This document shows positions 43,542 through 52,033 of a stretch of 64,000 nucleotides of DNA, piece by piece. Position 1 is the stretch's first letter; each line of letters begins with the position of its first letter. The position numbers and the translations under genes are program-made. Source of the DNA: CAVXTT01 sp963764685 (GTDB taxonomy: Bacteria; Bacteroidota; Ignavibacteria; Ignavibacteriales; Ignavibacteriaceae); contig CAVXTT010000016.1 in the NCBI GenBank assembly GCA_963764685.1, positions 62,001-126,000 on the forward strand. Reading direction: 5' to 3'. The notes under the pieces are model-generated. The model worked only from the letters and a program-made list of their open reading frames with translations. It ran no database searches and was not told the origin of the DNA.

Positions 43542-45536
43542 ATGAACCTTAAGAATTACATCTTTATTCTTTTCTTTTTTTCAGCGTCGGCTCTGTTTAT
43601 CTGGAGCTGCAGAAAATTTTACATCTATATGATGACTGCAAAAAAGAAAGATGACAGGTCGGGCAGAGTACCCGAAAGGATAAAGAATGTACTAATAATT
43701 GCATTCGGACAATCAAAACTGCTTAGAGATCCTGCCGCGGGTCTGCTGCATTTTTTCATCTTCTGGGGTTTTGTACTCTTCTTATTTGGAGTAGTTGAAT
43801 CGATTATTCAGGGTTTTTATTCTCCTTTCAATCTTTCCTTTGCCGGCCCTTTTTATTCGGCAATTACTATTATACAGGATATTTTCGGCTTGCTGGTAAT
43901 TGCTTCTGTACTATATGCACTTTACAGAAGATTTGTGATTCATATACCGAGGCTTGAAGTCGAGAGATCGGGTAAAGTTGATGCCGCAGTAATTCTTCTT
44001 TTAATAATGTTTGTAGTAATTGCATTGTTCGGTCAGAACATTTCTCATATTGCTGCTAACAATTTTATTCTTGCCGATTATGAGCTTCGTCCCGTTTCAT
44101 CAATTCTAAGTTCGGCTCTTTATTCAGGTAATGCCGGTTCAGCAGGTTCAGCTTTTGAAGTATTCTGGTGGTCTCATATACTTCTTGTGTTCGGATTTAT
44201 GAACTTTCTGCCCTATTCCAAACATTTTCACGTTATTACCTCTATACCGAATACCTATCTCGCAAATCTCGAACCATTAAGGAATGAAATAAAAAAATTA
44301 AACCTTGATGATGAGAATGCAGAAAGTTTCGGGGCGGCGGATATAGAGCATCTTTCCTGGAAACAATTGCTGGATGGTTATACCTGTACTGAATGCGGCA
44401 GGTGTACAGCAGCTTGTCCCGCAGCTACCGTAGGAAAATCTCTTTCTCCCAGAAAAATTATTGTTGACATAAGAAAGAGAACCCGTGATAAGGCGCCTCT
44501 TCTTGCAAAAGGCAAAACAGACAACTCAGTATTTGAAAAAACACTTGTGCACGATTATATTTCAGATGTTGAGCTGTGGCAGTGTACTACCTGTATGGCC
44601 TGTGTTCAGGAATGCCCTGTTATGATAGAACACCTGGATTCAATTATTGATATGCGAAGAGACCTGGTTCTGACGGAATCACAATTCCCGTCCAATCTGA
44701 ATAATGTCTTTAAAAGCATTGAAACTAACTTTACACCCTGGGCATTTAACGCCGCGGATCGTGCGCAATGGGCTGAAGGAATGGGCATAAAAACAATGGC
44801 TGAAGATGCCGGAGGCGATATACTATTCTGGGTCGGCTGTGCAGGCTCCTTCGATAACCGTTATAAAAAAGTTACAAAGGCATTTGCAACTCTTATGCAA
44901 AAAGCTAATATTAATTTCAGGATTCTTGGCACGGAAGAAAAATGTAACGGGGATACTGCAAGGCGGCTGGGAAATGAATATCTTGCCCAGATGATGATTG
45001 CGGAAAATATTGAAACTCTGAATAATTATGGGGTAAAAAAAATAGTGACTGCCTGCCCTCACTGTTTCCATTCTCTGGGGAGGGAGTATAAACAGTTCGG
45101 AGGGGATTACGAGGTTGTTCATCATTCTCAATTAATTGATGAATTAATATCATCGGGTAAAATAGAACTAAAAAATGCTCCTGCGGCCTCCGTAACCACT
45201 TATCATGATTCCTGTTATCTTGGCAGGTATAACAATGTTTACGAGGCACCAAGGAATGCTCTTCAAAAAACCGGTGCGGATCTTGTTGAAATGGAAAGGA
45301 ATAAAAGTAAAGGGTTCTGCTGCGGTGCCGGCGGCGGAAGAATGTTCCTGGAAGATGAAGAAGGGGGAAGAATAAACGAAGAAAGAACAAGGGAGGCTAT
45401 AAATACCGGTGCTGAGACTATAGCATCGGCTTGTCCTTTTTGTATGACAATGTTAACCGACGGCGTTAAACATTTTGAAAAAACGGAAATTGCCGTCAAA
45501 GATATTGCAGAAATTGTTCTGGAGAATTCTAAATAA
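43542..45536 (+). CDS. Membrane-bound Fe-S oxidoreductase, HdrD/GlpC-type (ETF:menaquinone oxidoreductase-like)
   Basis: 664 residues. The N-terminal ~230 residues hold about six membrane helices with several His residues, like the heme b-binding nitrate reductase gamma domain. Two [4Fe-4S] motifs follow (CTECGRCTAACP and CTTCMACVQECP, about residues 284-360). The C-terminal half has two CCG-type cysteine domains: W-V-G-C-A-G ... E-K-C-N-G-D ... C-P-H-C, then D-S-C-Y-L-G-R ... F-C-C-G-A-G-G-G ... C-P-F-C. This combination is that of the EMO family, which passes electrons from electron-transfer flavoprotein to (mena)quinone during acyl-CoA oxidation; the assignment is by architecture. No etfAB or acyl-CoA dehydrogenase lies here. 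No Shine-Dalgarno is evident; it may be coupled to bioY. Confidence 0.8.
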   Translation: MNLKNYIFILFFFSASALFIWSCRKFYIYMMTAKKKDDRSGRVPERIKNVLIIAFGQSKLLRDPAAGLLHFFIFWGFVLFLFGVVESIIQGFYSPFNLSFAGPFYSAITIIQDIFGLLVIASVLYALYRRFVIHIPRLEVERSGKVDAAVILLLIMFVVIALFGQNISHIAANNFILADYELRPVSSILSSALYSGNAGSAGSAFEVFWWSHILLVFGFMNFLPYSKHFHVITSIPNTYLANLEPLRNEIKKLNLDDENAESFGAADIEHLSWKQLLDGYTCTECGRCTAACPAATVGKSLSPRKIIVDIRKRTRDKAPLLAKGKTDNSVFEKTLVHDYISDVELWQCTTCMACVQECPVMIEHLDSIIDMRRDLVLTESQFPSNLNNVFKSIETNFTPWAFNAADRAQWAEGMGIKTMAEDAGGDILFWVGCAGSFDNRYKKVTKAFATLMQKANINFRILGTEEKCNGDTARRLGNEYLAQMMIAENIETLNNYGVKKIVTACPHCFHSLGREYKQFGGDYEVVHHSQLIDELISSGKIELKNAPAASVTTYHDSCYLGRYNNVYEAPRNALQKTGADLVEMERNKSKGFCCGAGGGRMFLEDEEGGRINEERTREAINTGAETIASACPFCMTMLTDGVKHFEKTEIAVKDIAEIVLENSK

Positions 45537-45572
45537 TCAATAATTTCTTTCAATAATACTAGGAGGTATTTT

Positions 45573-45767
45573 ATGGGTAAATATGAGGAATTAGTACAGG
45601 CTGTTAAAGAATTGGAAGTAGACTTCCAGAAATTCTATGACAAAGGTCAGGCCGCAGCAGGTACAAGACTTCGTAAAGGCTTAAGCGATCTGAGAAAGCT
45701 CGCTCAGGAAGTCCGCAAGGATGTTCAGGATGTGAAAGCTCAAAGGAAAGCACAGAAAACAGCATAA
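45573..45767 (+). CDS. Histone H1-like small basic protein
   Basis: 64 residues, strong ribosome-binding site (AGGAGG). K-Y-E-E-L-V-Q-A-V-K-E-L-E at the N-terminus, then A-A-G-T-R-L-R-K-G-L and a Lys/Arg-rich helical tail. This is the pattern of the small Hc1/histone H1-like proteins common in Chlorobi and Bacteroidota, which are thought to bind and compact DNA. It is almost wholly helical with no Cys or Trp. It lies 36 bases after the oxidoreductase and is followed by a strong terminator. Confidence 0.85.
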   Translation: MGKYEELVQAVKELEVDFQKFYDKGQAAAGTRLRKGLSDLRKLAQEVRKDVQDVKAQRKAQKTA

Positions 45768-45789
45768 TATAGAAATACATTATTTCTGA

Positions 45790-45830
45790 AAGGCTGAATT
45801 AATTTATTGATTCAGCCTTCTTTTTTTATT
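45790..45830 (+). terminator. Rho-independent terminator abutting a start codon
   Basis: AAGGCTGAAT (45790-45799) pairs perfectly with ATTCAGCCTT (45810-45819), then seven T. The ATG of the next gene (45831) begins immediately after the T-run and ATT. Confidence 0.93.
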
Positions 45831-47009
45831 ATGAAAAAATTCACCGTTGTTTTTCTGCTTTTATGCACAGCAGCTTTATCATTTTATTCCCCTAATAAAA
45901 TTTCGCATTATTCAGGCCAGCTGCAGGATTCTGTTATTACCATTACTTTAGCTGCGACCGGTGATCTGATGTGCCACTCTGTACAATATAATTATGCAGG
46001 CAACGGCAGTGGCGGTTTTGATTTTAATCCTTTCTTTGAGGAAATAAAAGAAATACTAAGCGCTGCAGATTTTACATTCGGCAATCTTGAAACTGTCACT
46101 GCCGGAAAAGAAAAAGGATTTTCAGGATATCCCTTATTCAATACCCCCGATGAATACCTTGATGCATTAAAAAGTGCCGGATTTGATTTGCTGAATACTT
46201 CAAACAACCATTCTCTTGACAGGGGAGAGGCAGGATTGAGGAGAACAATTGAACAGCTGATTAATCGCAATGTAAATTATAATGGTACTTATCTTTCGCA
46301 AGCTGACAGGGATTCCTTAAGAATATTTGATATTAAAGGAATTAAAGCGGCATTTTTGGCTTATACTTACGGGACAAATGGAAATCCAATACCTGACAAT
46401 GTCCCTTATCTCATAAATGTTATTGATACTTTGAAGATTAAAAATGATGTAAAGATTGCCCATATTAAAGGATGCGATGTAGTGCTGATTTATTTTCATT
46501 TCGGTGAAGAATATAATAGAATCCCCGACAGTTACCAGAGGCGGATTGTTCAATCGGCGAAAGCTGCAGGTGCTGATATTATTATTGGGAGTCATCCTCA
46601 CGTAATTCAGCCCCTTGAATTCTTTACTGATACTGCAGTTGTAATTGATACCGGAATAATTGCATATTCTCTGGGAAATTTCTTTTCCAATCAGCGTTGG
46701 CGTTATTCAGATGCGGGAGTAATATTATTCATTACTCTTTCTAAGAATATCAATTCAGGAAAAATAAAGCTTGTTAAAACAGAATTCCTGCCGACCTGGG
46801 TATACAAAGCAAGTGGTATTTACCGGATATTGCCTGCTGAAAATTATAATGCTTATGACTTTCTAAATAAGAATGAGAGCAGTAAAATGCAGCAGGCGTT
46901 TGATGATACAAGGGAGATTTTAACAAAATATTCGGAGCTGCCTATTTTGAGGAACGTGGTAAATAAAGATAGTATTACGAGCCCTGGTTCAGAGGCAGTT
47001 AAACCTTAA
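45831..47009 (+). CDS. CapA-family metallophosphatase-like exported protein
   Basis: 392 residues. I choose the ATG at 45831; a TTG eight codons earlier lies inside the terminator stem. A hydrophobic N-terminus (~18 residues) suggests export. The CapA/PgsA (PF09587-like) motifs are present: A-A-T-G-D-L-M-C-H, F-G-N-L-E-T, L-N-T-S-N-N-H-S-L-D-R-G, V-L-I-Y-F-H-F-G-E-E-Y, I-I-I-G-S-H-P-H-V-I-Q-P and Y-S-L-G-N-F-F, which supply the metal-binding Asp, Asn and His residues. Family members act in poly-gamma-glutamate or capsule biosynthesis; no cap/pgs partners are here, so the role is unsettled. No ribosome-binding site is visible. Confidence 0.87.
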   Translation: MKKFTVVFLLLCTAALSFYSPNKISHYSGQLQDSVITITLAATGDLMCHSVQYNYAGNGSGGFDFNPFFEEIKEILSAADFTFGNLETVTAGKEKGFSGYPLFNTPDEYLDALKSAGFDLLNTSNNHSLDRGEAGLRRTIEQLINRNVNYNGTYLSQADRDSLRIFDIKGIKAAFLAYTYGTNGNPIPDNVPYLINVIDTLKIKNDVKIAHIKGCDVVLIYFHFGEEYNRIPDSYQRRIVQSAKAAGADIIIGSHPHVIQPLEFFTDTAVVIDTGIIAYSLGNFFSNQRWRYSDAGVILFITLSKNINSGKIKLVKTEFLPTWVYKASGIYRILPAENYNAYDFLNKNESSKMQQAFDDTREILTKYSELPILRNVVNKDSITSPGSEAVKP

Positions 47010-47065
47010 TTCTGAGTTAAAATTCCTATATTTATAAATCCATTTTATTCGATTAAGGAGTTATA

Positions 47066-48088
47066 GTGAGCTATAAATTTACTCTCATTCCGGGAGATGG
47101 GATAGGTCTGGAAATAACACAGGCAGCGGTACAAATAATTGAGCATGCCGGTGTAAAAATAGATTGGGAAGTTATGGAAGCAGGTATGGGTGCGTTTACA
47201 AAATATCACGACCCGCTGCCCCAGGAAACTATTGATTCAATAGCCAGGAACAAAATTGCACTAAAGGGTCCGTTAACAACACCTATTGGGAAAGGGTTCA
47301 GAAGTGTAAATGTTGCTTTAAGAAAAGAGTTTGAACTTTTTGTTAATGAGAGACCGGCTAAAACTTATAACGGTATTAAAACGCTGTATACAGGACATAT
47401 AGATCTTGTAATATTCCGGGAAAACACTGAGGAATTTTATTCGGGTATTGAACATTATATTGACAGCAGTCGCTCTGCTGCAGAAACGATTGGTATAGTA
47501 ACCCGAAAAGGATGCGAAAGAATTGTCCGTTACGCATTTGAATATGCAAAGAAACATAACAGGAAAAAAATTACTGCGGTGCACAAAGCTAATATTATGA
47601 AATACACCGGAGGCATTTTCCTTAGTGTTGCAGAAGAAGTTGCGGCTGAATATCCGGACATTGCTTACAATGATAAAATTGTAGATAATATGGCAATGCA
47701 GATGGTTATTAATCCTTATCAATTCGATGTAATTGTAACCACAAACCTTTTCGGTGATATTTTATCTGATCTTGCTTCAGGTCTTGTGGGCGGACTTGGT
47801 ATGGCTCCCGGTGCAAATATCGGCAGCGATATTGGTATCTATGAAGCAGTGCATGGCTCTGCTCCGGACATTGCTGGACAGAATCTTGCAAACCCTGCAG
47901 CGATCATATTAGCTTCAGTAATGATGCTGGATGATATTGGCGAATCTGCTGCAGCTAAAAGAATTGAAAAGGCGGTTGCAAAGGTAGTCGAAGAGGGTAA
48001 ATTTATAACAAGGGATCTTAATCCATCAAGTTATGTTACCACTTCAGAAATGGTACAGGCTATACTCCGGGAATTAGATAAATCGTGA
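47066..48088 (+). CDS. NAD-dependent isocitrate dehydrogenase (IDH3-type)
   Basis: 340 residues with a GTG start at 47066, eight bases after AAGGAG. Member of the isocitrate/isopropylmalate dehydrogenase family: L-I-P-G-D-G-I-G at the N-terminus, K-G-F-R-S-V-N-V-A-L-R-K (substrate-binding Ser/Asn/Arg), R-P-A-K-T, F-R-E-N-T-E-E-F-Y-S-G, and the metal- and cofactor-binding N-L-F-G-D-I-L-S-D-L. It ends with the NAD-binding H-G-S-A-P-D-I-A-G region. The short form and R-S-V-N motif favour isocitrate over isopropylmalate. It would oxidise isocitrate to 2-oxoglutarate in the TCA cycle. The last four bases overlap the MFS gene. Confidence 0.85.
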   Translation: MSYKFTLIPGDGIGLEITQAAVQIIEHAGVKIDWEVMEAGMGAFTKYHDPLPQETIDSIARNKIALKGPLTTPIGKGFRSVNVALRKEFELFVNERPAKTYNGIKTLYTGHIDLVIFRENTEEFYSGIEHYIDSSRSAAETIGIVTRKGCERIVRYAFEYAKKHNRKKITAVHKANIMKYTGGIFLSVAEEVAAEYPDIAYNDKIVDNMAMQMVINPYQFDVIVTTNLFGDILSDLASGLVGGLGMAPGANIGSDIGIYEAVHGSAPDIAGQNLANPAAIILASVMMLDDIGESAAAKRIEKAVAKVVEEGKFITRDLNPSSYVTTSEMVQAILRELDKS

Positions 48089-49275
48089 GAAAAAATCCTG
48101 CTCTTCTTTTGATTTTTCTTGTAGTTTTTGTTGACCTGCTTGGATTCGGAATTCTGATACCGATACTTCCGACATTTGCAACAAAAGAATTACACGTTTC
48201 CGAGTCTGCCATAGGATTAGCCATCGCGATATATTCCTTTACGCAGTTTATTTTTAATCCTGTATTCGGTTCATTATCCGACAAGTACGGCAGAAGAAAA
48301 ATTATATTATATACTTTGCTGCTTAATGCAACCGGCTATATAATTTTTGCATTCACACATTCCTTCCTGATGCTTCTTGCTTCAAGGATAGTTTCCGGAA
48401 TAGGAGGAAGCAGTATAGCCGTGGCGCAGGCGTATATAGCGGATGTGACTACCAGGGAAAACCGTTCCAGGGGAATGGGAATGATAGGAGTAGCTTTCGG
48501 ACTAGGATTTGTTTTCGGTCCGCTTATGGGAGGAATGCTTGCGCATTTCAGTTATATGTTTACAGGCTTTGCTGCCGCAGGTTTTTCTCTAACGGCCTGT
48601 ATACTCAGTTTATTTTTTCTGAAGGAATCCAGGCATAGTGCTTCAGCTGTGGATATAATAAAAAGAAAGTTTTTCAGTCCGAAAGAAATTGTCGAGGTAT
48701 TCAAAAAACCTTATATCGGACTTTTGATAATTCTCTTTTTTGTACTGACCTTCTCAGTCGCAAACATCTATGGTACCTTTGCATTATTGGGATTTAAAGT
48801 ATACGGCTTTTCCGACCTGGAAAATGGTTATGTATATGCAACCATCGGAATTGTTTCAGCAATTGTACAGGGGGGGTTGATAGGGAGGCTTTCAAATAAG
48901 TTTACAGATAACCAGTTAGTTACCGGTGGAGCTTTCCTGATGATGATTGGTCTTGCAATGCTCCCCTATGGAATAAACCTGGCCGGAATAACACTTATCT
49001 GTGTCGTATTGTCTCTCGGTACCGGTACACTTCAGCCGGTTCTGCTAAGCTTAATTTCAAAAGTAACCTCCGAAAAGGAGCAGGGTAAGATTCTCGGGAT
49101 CAACCAGTCGTTATCTGCTTTTGCAAGAGTTCTGGGTCCTTTATGGGGAGGATTTTCCTTTCAGTATCTTGGCTACCAGGTACCATTCTTTACCGGAGCC
49201 ATTTGTACATTCTTTATGTTTATTTTCAGTATGTTTTATTTTGCCAGGCATATCAGGCTGGATGAGGTAATATAA
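48085..49275 (+). CDS. Major facilitator superfamily transporter (TetA/DHA1-like)
   Basis: 396 residues, about 12 membrane helices. GTG start overlapping the previous stop (GTGA). The MFS signature is clear: G-S-L-S-D-K-Y-G-R-R-K in loop 2-3, with D-L-L-G-F-G-I-L-I-P-I-L-P in helix 1, G-I-G-G-S-S-I-A-V-A-Q-A-Y-I-A-D in helix 4 and G-P-L-M-G-G in helix 5, as in drug:H+ antiporters of the tetracycline-efflux branch. The substrate is unknown. It is coupled to isocitrate dehydrogenase by overlap, so export of a TCA-linked metabolite is conceivable, but nothing proves it. Confidence 0.88.
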   Translation: MRKNPALLLIFLVVFVDLLGFGILIPILPTFATKELHVSESAIGLAIAIYSFTQFIFNPVFGSLSDKYGRRKIILYTLLLNATGYIIFAFTHSFLMLLASRIVSGIGGSSIAVAQAYIADVTTRENRSRGMGMIGVAFGLGFVFGPLMGGMLAHFSYMFTGFAAAGFSLTACILSLFFLKESRHSASAVDIIKRKFFSPKEIVEVFKKPYIGLLIILFFVLTFSVANIYGTFALLGFKVYGFSDLENGYVYATIGIVSAIVQGGLIGRLSNKFTDNQLVTGGAFLMMIGLAMLPYGINLAGITLICVVLSLGTGTLQPVLLSLISKVTSEKEQGKILGINQSLSAFARVLGPLWGGFSFQYLGYQVPFFTGAICTFFMFIFSMFYFARHIRLDEVI

Positions 49276-49316
49276 TTTAACTATATAGTTAATTCAAACA
49301 GGCTTATTTTTGTAAT

Positions 49317-50303
49317 ATGTTCAAAGTTGGAAAATTAAATATTGATAAGGGTATTCTCCTGGCCCCGATGGAAGATGTAAGTGATATTTCTTACCGGATA
49401 GTATGCAAGGAATTTGGGGCGGATATTGTCTATACTGAATTTGTGAATGCGGAAGGACTGGTAAGAGCTTCAGAAAGAACTCATAAAAAACTGAAAATCA
49501 CTGATGAGGAGCGTCCTGTTGCAATTCAGATCTACGGCAGCAATATTGAATCAATGAAGGGGGCTGCAGTCATTGCTGAAGCTGAGAATCCGGATTTCAT
49601 TGATATAAATGCAGGCTGTTGGGTTAAAAATGTATTTAACGGTGGCGCCGGGGCGGGATTGTTAAAGGATCCGGAGTATATGCAGAAACTGGTTAAGGAA
49701 GTGATAAAAAGTGTATCACTCCCTGTAACGGTAAAAACAAGGCTCGGTATTGATGCAGGGAATATAAAAATATTGGAAGTTGCAAAGCGTCTTGAGGATG
49801 CAGGGGTTGCAGCTCTGATTGTTCACTGCAGAACCAGATCGCAGGGACACAAGGGAGATGCAGACTGGTCGTGGATACCGGAAATTAAAAGCGTAGTGAG
49901 TATTCCGGTCGGACTTAACGGGAATGTTCTGGATGCGTATGATGTTAAACGGGCTTTTGATGAAACTGGTGCTGATGCTGTTATGATTGCAAGGGGAGCA
50001 ATAGGGAATCCCTGGATATTCCGTGAGGCTAAAGAACTAATGGAAAGTGGTACAATATTGTCAGCTCCTGATGAGCAGGAACGGATTAAAACGGCATTAA
50101 AACATTTATACCTGGGTATAACCATCAAAGGCGAGAAAAGAGCCGTTCTTGAACATCGTAAATATTACTCCGGTTATCTAAAAGGGCTTCACGGTGTAAG
50201 TCAGATAAGAGCAGAATTAATGAAGCTTACCGAATATTCCCAGGTAGAAGACCGCCTGCTCAAATACCTCGAAGAGTTAAAAAATTACAACATAGCAGTG
50301 TAA
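49317..50303 (+). CDS. dusB: tRNA-dihydrouridine synthase (DusB-like)
   Basis: 328 residues. FMN-binding TIM barrel of the Dus family: L-A-P-M-E-D-V-S-D near the N-terminus, V-Y-T-E-F-V-N-A-E, I-D-I-N-A-G-C with the catalytic Cys, G-A-G-A-G-L-L-K-D-P, T-V-K-T-R-L-G, H-C-R-T-R-S-Q-G and G-L-N-G-N-V, then A-R-G-A-I-G-N-P-W-I-F. It reduces specific uridines in tRNA D-loops using NADPH. The catalytic motif reads G-C-W-V-K-N rather than the common G-C-P-x-x-K. Possibly in one transcript with idh-MFS upstream (41-base gap) and the PolX-like gene downstream (65-base gap). Confidence 0.92.
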   Translation: MFKVGKLNIDKGILLAPMEDVSDISYRIVCKEFGADIVYTEFVNAEGLVRASERTHKKLKITDEERPVAIQIYGSNIESMKGAAVIAEAENPDFIDINAGCWVKNVFNGGAGAGLLKDPEYMQKLVKEVIKSVSLPVTVKTRLGIDAGNIKILEVAKRLEDAGVAALIVHCRTRSQGHKGDADWSWIPEIKSVVSIPVGLNGNVLDAYDVKRAFDETGADAVMIARGAIGNPWIFREAKELMESGTILSAPDEQERIKTALKHLYLGITIKGEKRAVLEHRKYYSGYLKGLHGVSQIRAELMKLTEYSQVEDRLLKYLEELKNYNIAV

Positions 50304-50368
50304 GATCAATTATATTGAATCTTCCGATTCACTTATATTGTCTCTCTCCTTTTAATCATTCGTAATAA

Positions 50369-52033
50369 ATGGCCGATAAAAAATTTATAATCAATCTCCT
50401 GAATGAGATTGCAGATATGATGGAATTTACGGGGGAAAACCCATTCAAAGTTAATGCGTACCGTAACGGAGCTGGTGCCATCCGTAAATCTGAAGAAGAT
50501 CTCGACCTGCTGATCAATAATAAAACTTTAGACAAAATTAAAGGGATAGGTAAAGGACTGCAGTCCGTAATTTATGAATATTGTAATACGGGCAGATCAG
50601 CTTTATATGATGAGCTAAGAAAGGAGATCCCCGATGGACTTGAGCAGCTTCTGAAAATTAAAGGATTAGGAGCAAAAAAAATCAGACTTATTTATGATGA
50701 ATTAGGGATATCGACTGTAGGAGAATTAGAATATGCATGTAAAGAGAACAGGCTTACCTTATTAAAGGGATTTGGGAGTGCAGTACAGGATAAAATATTG
50801 AGGGAGATCGAGAATTTGAGAAAATACAGTAGCCTTATTCTTCTGAATACCGGTTATATGTTTGCTGATGAGATTGGTAATGCAATAAATAATTTTACCT
50901 CCATAGTAAAGAAGGAAGTTACGGGAGAATTAAGAAGGGGATTAGAAATAATTTCTCATATAGAATTTGTTCTGCAGGTCAGTTCAGAGAAAATATTCCT
51001 TAAAGAATTGGGGAAGAGGTTTGAATTTGAGAAGCAGGAACATACAATTAGGCTCAAGGACTATGCTGCAGTACCGGTGAGTTTTTATATTGTCTCTGCT
51101 GACCGGGACTTTATACACACTTTATTTATTACAACCGGCTCAATGGAGTTTGTTGAAAAGGTCAGGAATAACAATAAAATAGAGGGAATTGACGAAACGG
51201 AGATATTGAATAAGCTGGGTTTTCCTTATGTAATTCCGGAGATGCGGGAGCACGAATTCTTTGATTATACCGACAAGGTAAATTCAGATCTGGAAATTGA
51301 AGGCCTCAAGGGACTTCTTCATTTCCATACTACCTGGTCTGACGGTAGAAATACTTTAGAAGAGATGATAAGTAATGCTCAGAAAAAGGGATATTTATAC
51401 GCCGCTGTGTGTGATCATAGCAGGACAGCATTTTATGCCAATGGATTAGATAATAGACGTATATTATTACAATATAATCACTTACAGGAATTATCTAAAA
51501 AGTATTCTATACTACTATTTCAGGGGATAGAATCTGATATATTACAGGATGGATCACTTGACTATCCGGAGGATTTCTTATCTAATTTCCATTTTGTTGT
51601 TGCCTCGATACATTCCAGATTTAAAATGGATGAGAGTTCAATGACTGCAAGGATGATCAGAGCAATAGAAAATCCGTATACTGATCTTTTAGCCCATCCA
51701 TCAGGAAGACTGCTGCTTTCACGTGATCCCTACGGTTTTAATGTAATAAAGGTGATTGATGCTTGCGCCGCTAATAAGGTTGCATTAGAAATAAATTCTA
51801 ATCCGAGAAGACTTGATTTAGACTGGAGGTATATAAATTACGCAAAGGAAAAGGGTGTCCTTTTCTCTATCAATTCAGATGCGCACTCTGTTGATGAAAT
51901 TGACCTGGTTAAGTACGGTATTGTAATGGGCAGAAAGGGAGCCCTTAAAAGAAAAGAAGTTATAAATTACTTTTCACCTGAAGAATTTTATAAATTTGTA
52001 AACAGAAAAGTGACCAGGAAGAAACTATGGTGA
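50369..52033 (+). CDS. PolX-like protein with inactive polymerase domain and intact PHP domain
   Basis: 554 residues in the PolX architecture: 8-kDa domain with helix-hairpin-helix motifs (K-I-K-G-I-G-K-G at ~57-63; K-I-K-G-L-G-A-K-K at ~96-104), a palm-like region (~160-300) and a PHP domain (~312-545). The polymerase signature is eroded: G-S-x-R-R reads T-G-E-L-R-R (185-190), the D-x-D pair reads H-I-E (197-199), and the third acidic position falls in V-P-V-S-F-Y-I-V with no Asp. The PHP metal ligands look complete: H318-x-H320, D325, H350, E388, H415, H443, D504-x-H506. Expected activity is therefore phosphoesterase or 3'-5' exonuclease, not nucleotide addition. It overlaps the crotonase gene by 7 bases. 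Confidence 0.87.
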   Translation: MADKKFIINLLNEIADMMEFTGENPFKVNAYRNGAGAIRKSEEDLDLLINNKTLDKIKGIGKGLQSVIYEYCNTGRSALYDELRKEIPDGLEQLLKIKGLGAKKIRLIYDELGISTVGELEYACKENRLTLLKGFGSAVQDKILREIENLRKYSSLILLNTGYMFADEIGNAINNFTSIVKKEVTGELRRGLEIISHIEFVLQVSSEKIFLKELGKRFEFEKQEHTIRLKDYAAVPVSFYIVSADRDFIHTLFITTGSMEFVEKVRNNNKIEGIDETEILNKLGFPYVIPEMREHEFFDYTDKVNSDLEIEGLKGLLHFHTTWSDGRNTLEEMISNAQKKGYLYAAVCDHSRTAFYANGLDNRRILLQYNHLQELSKKYSILLFQGIESDILQDGSLDYPEDFLSNFHFVVASIHSRFKMDESSMTARMIRAIENPYTDLLAHPSGRLLLSRDPYGFNVIKVIDACAANKVALEINSNPRRLDLDWRYINYAKEKGVLFSINSDAHSVDEIDLVKYGIVMGRKGALKRKEVINYFSPEEFYKFVNRKVTRKKLW

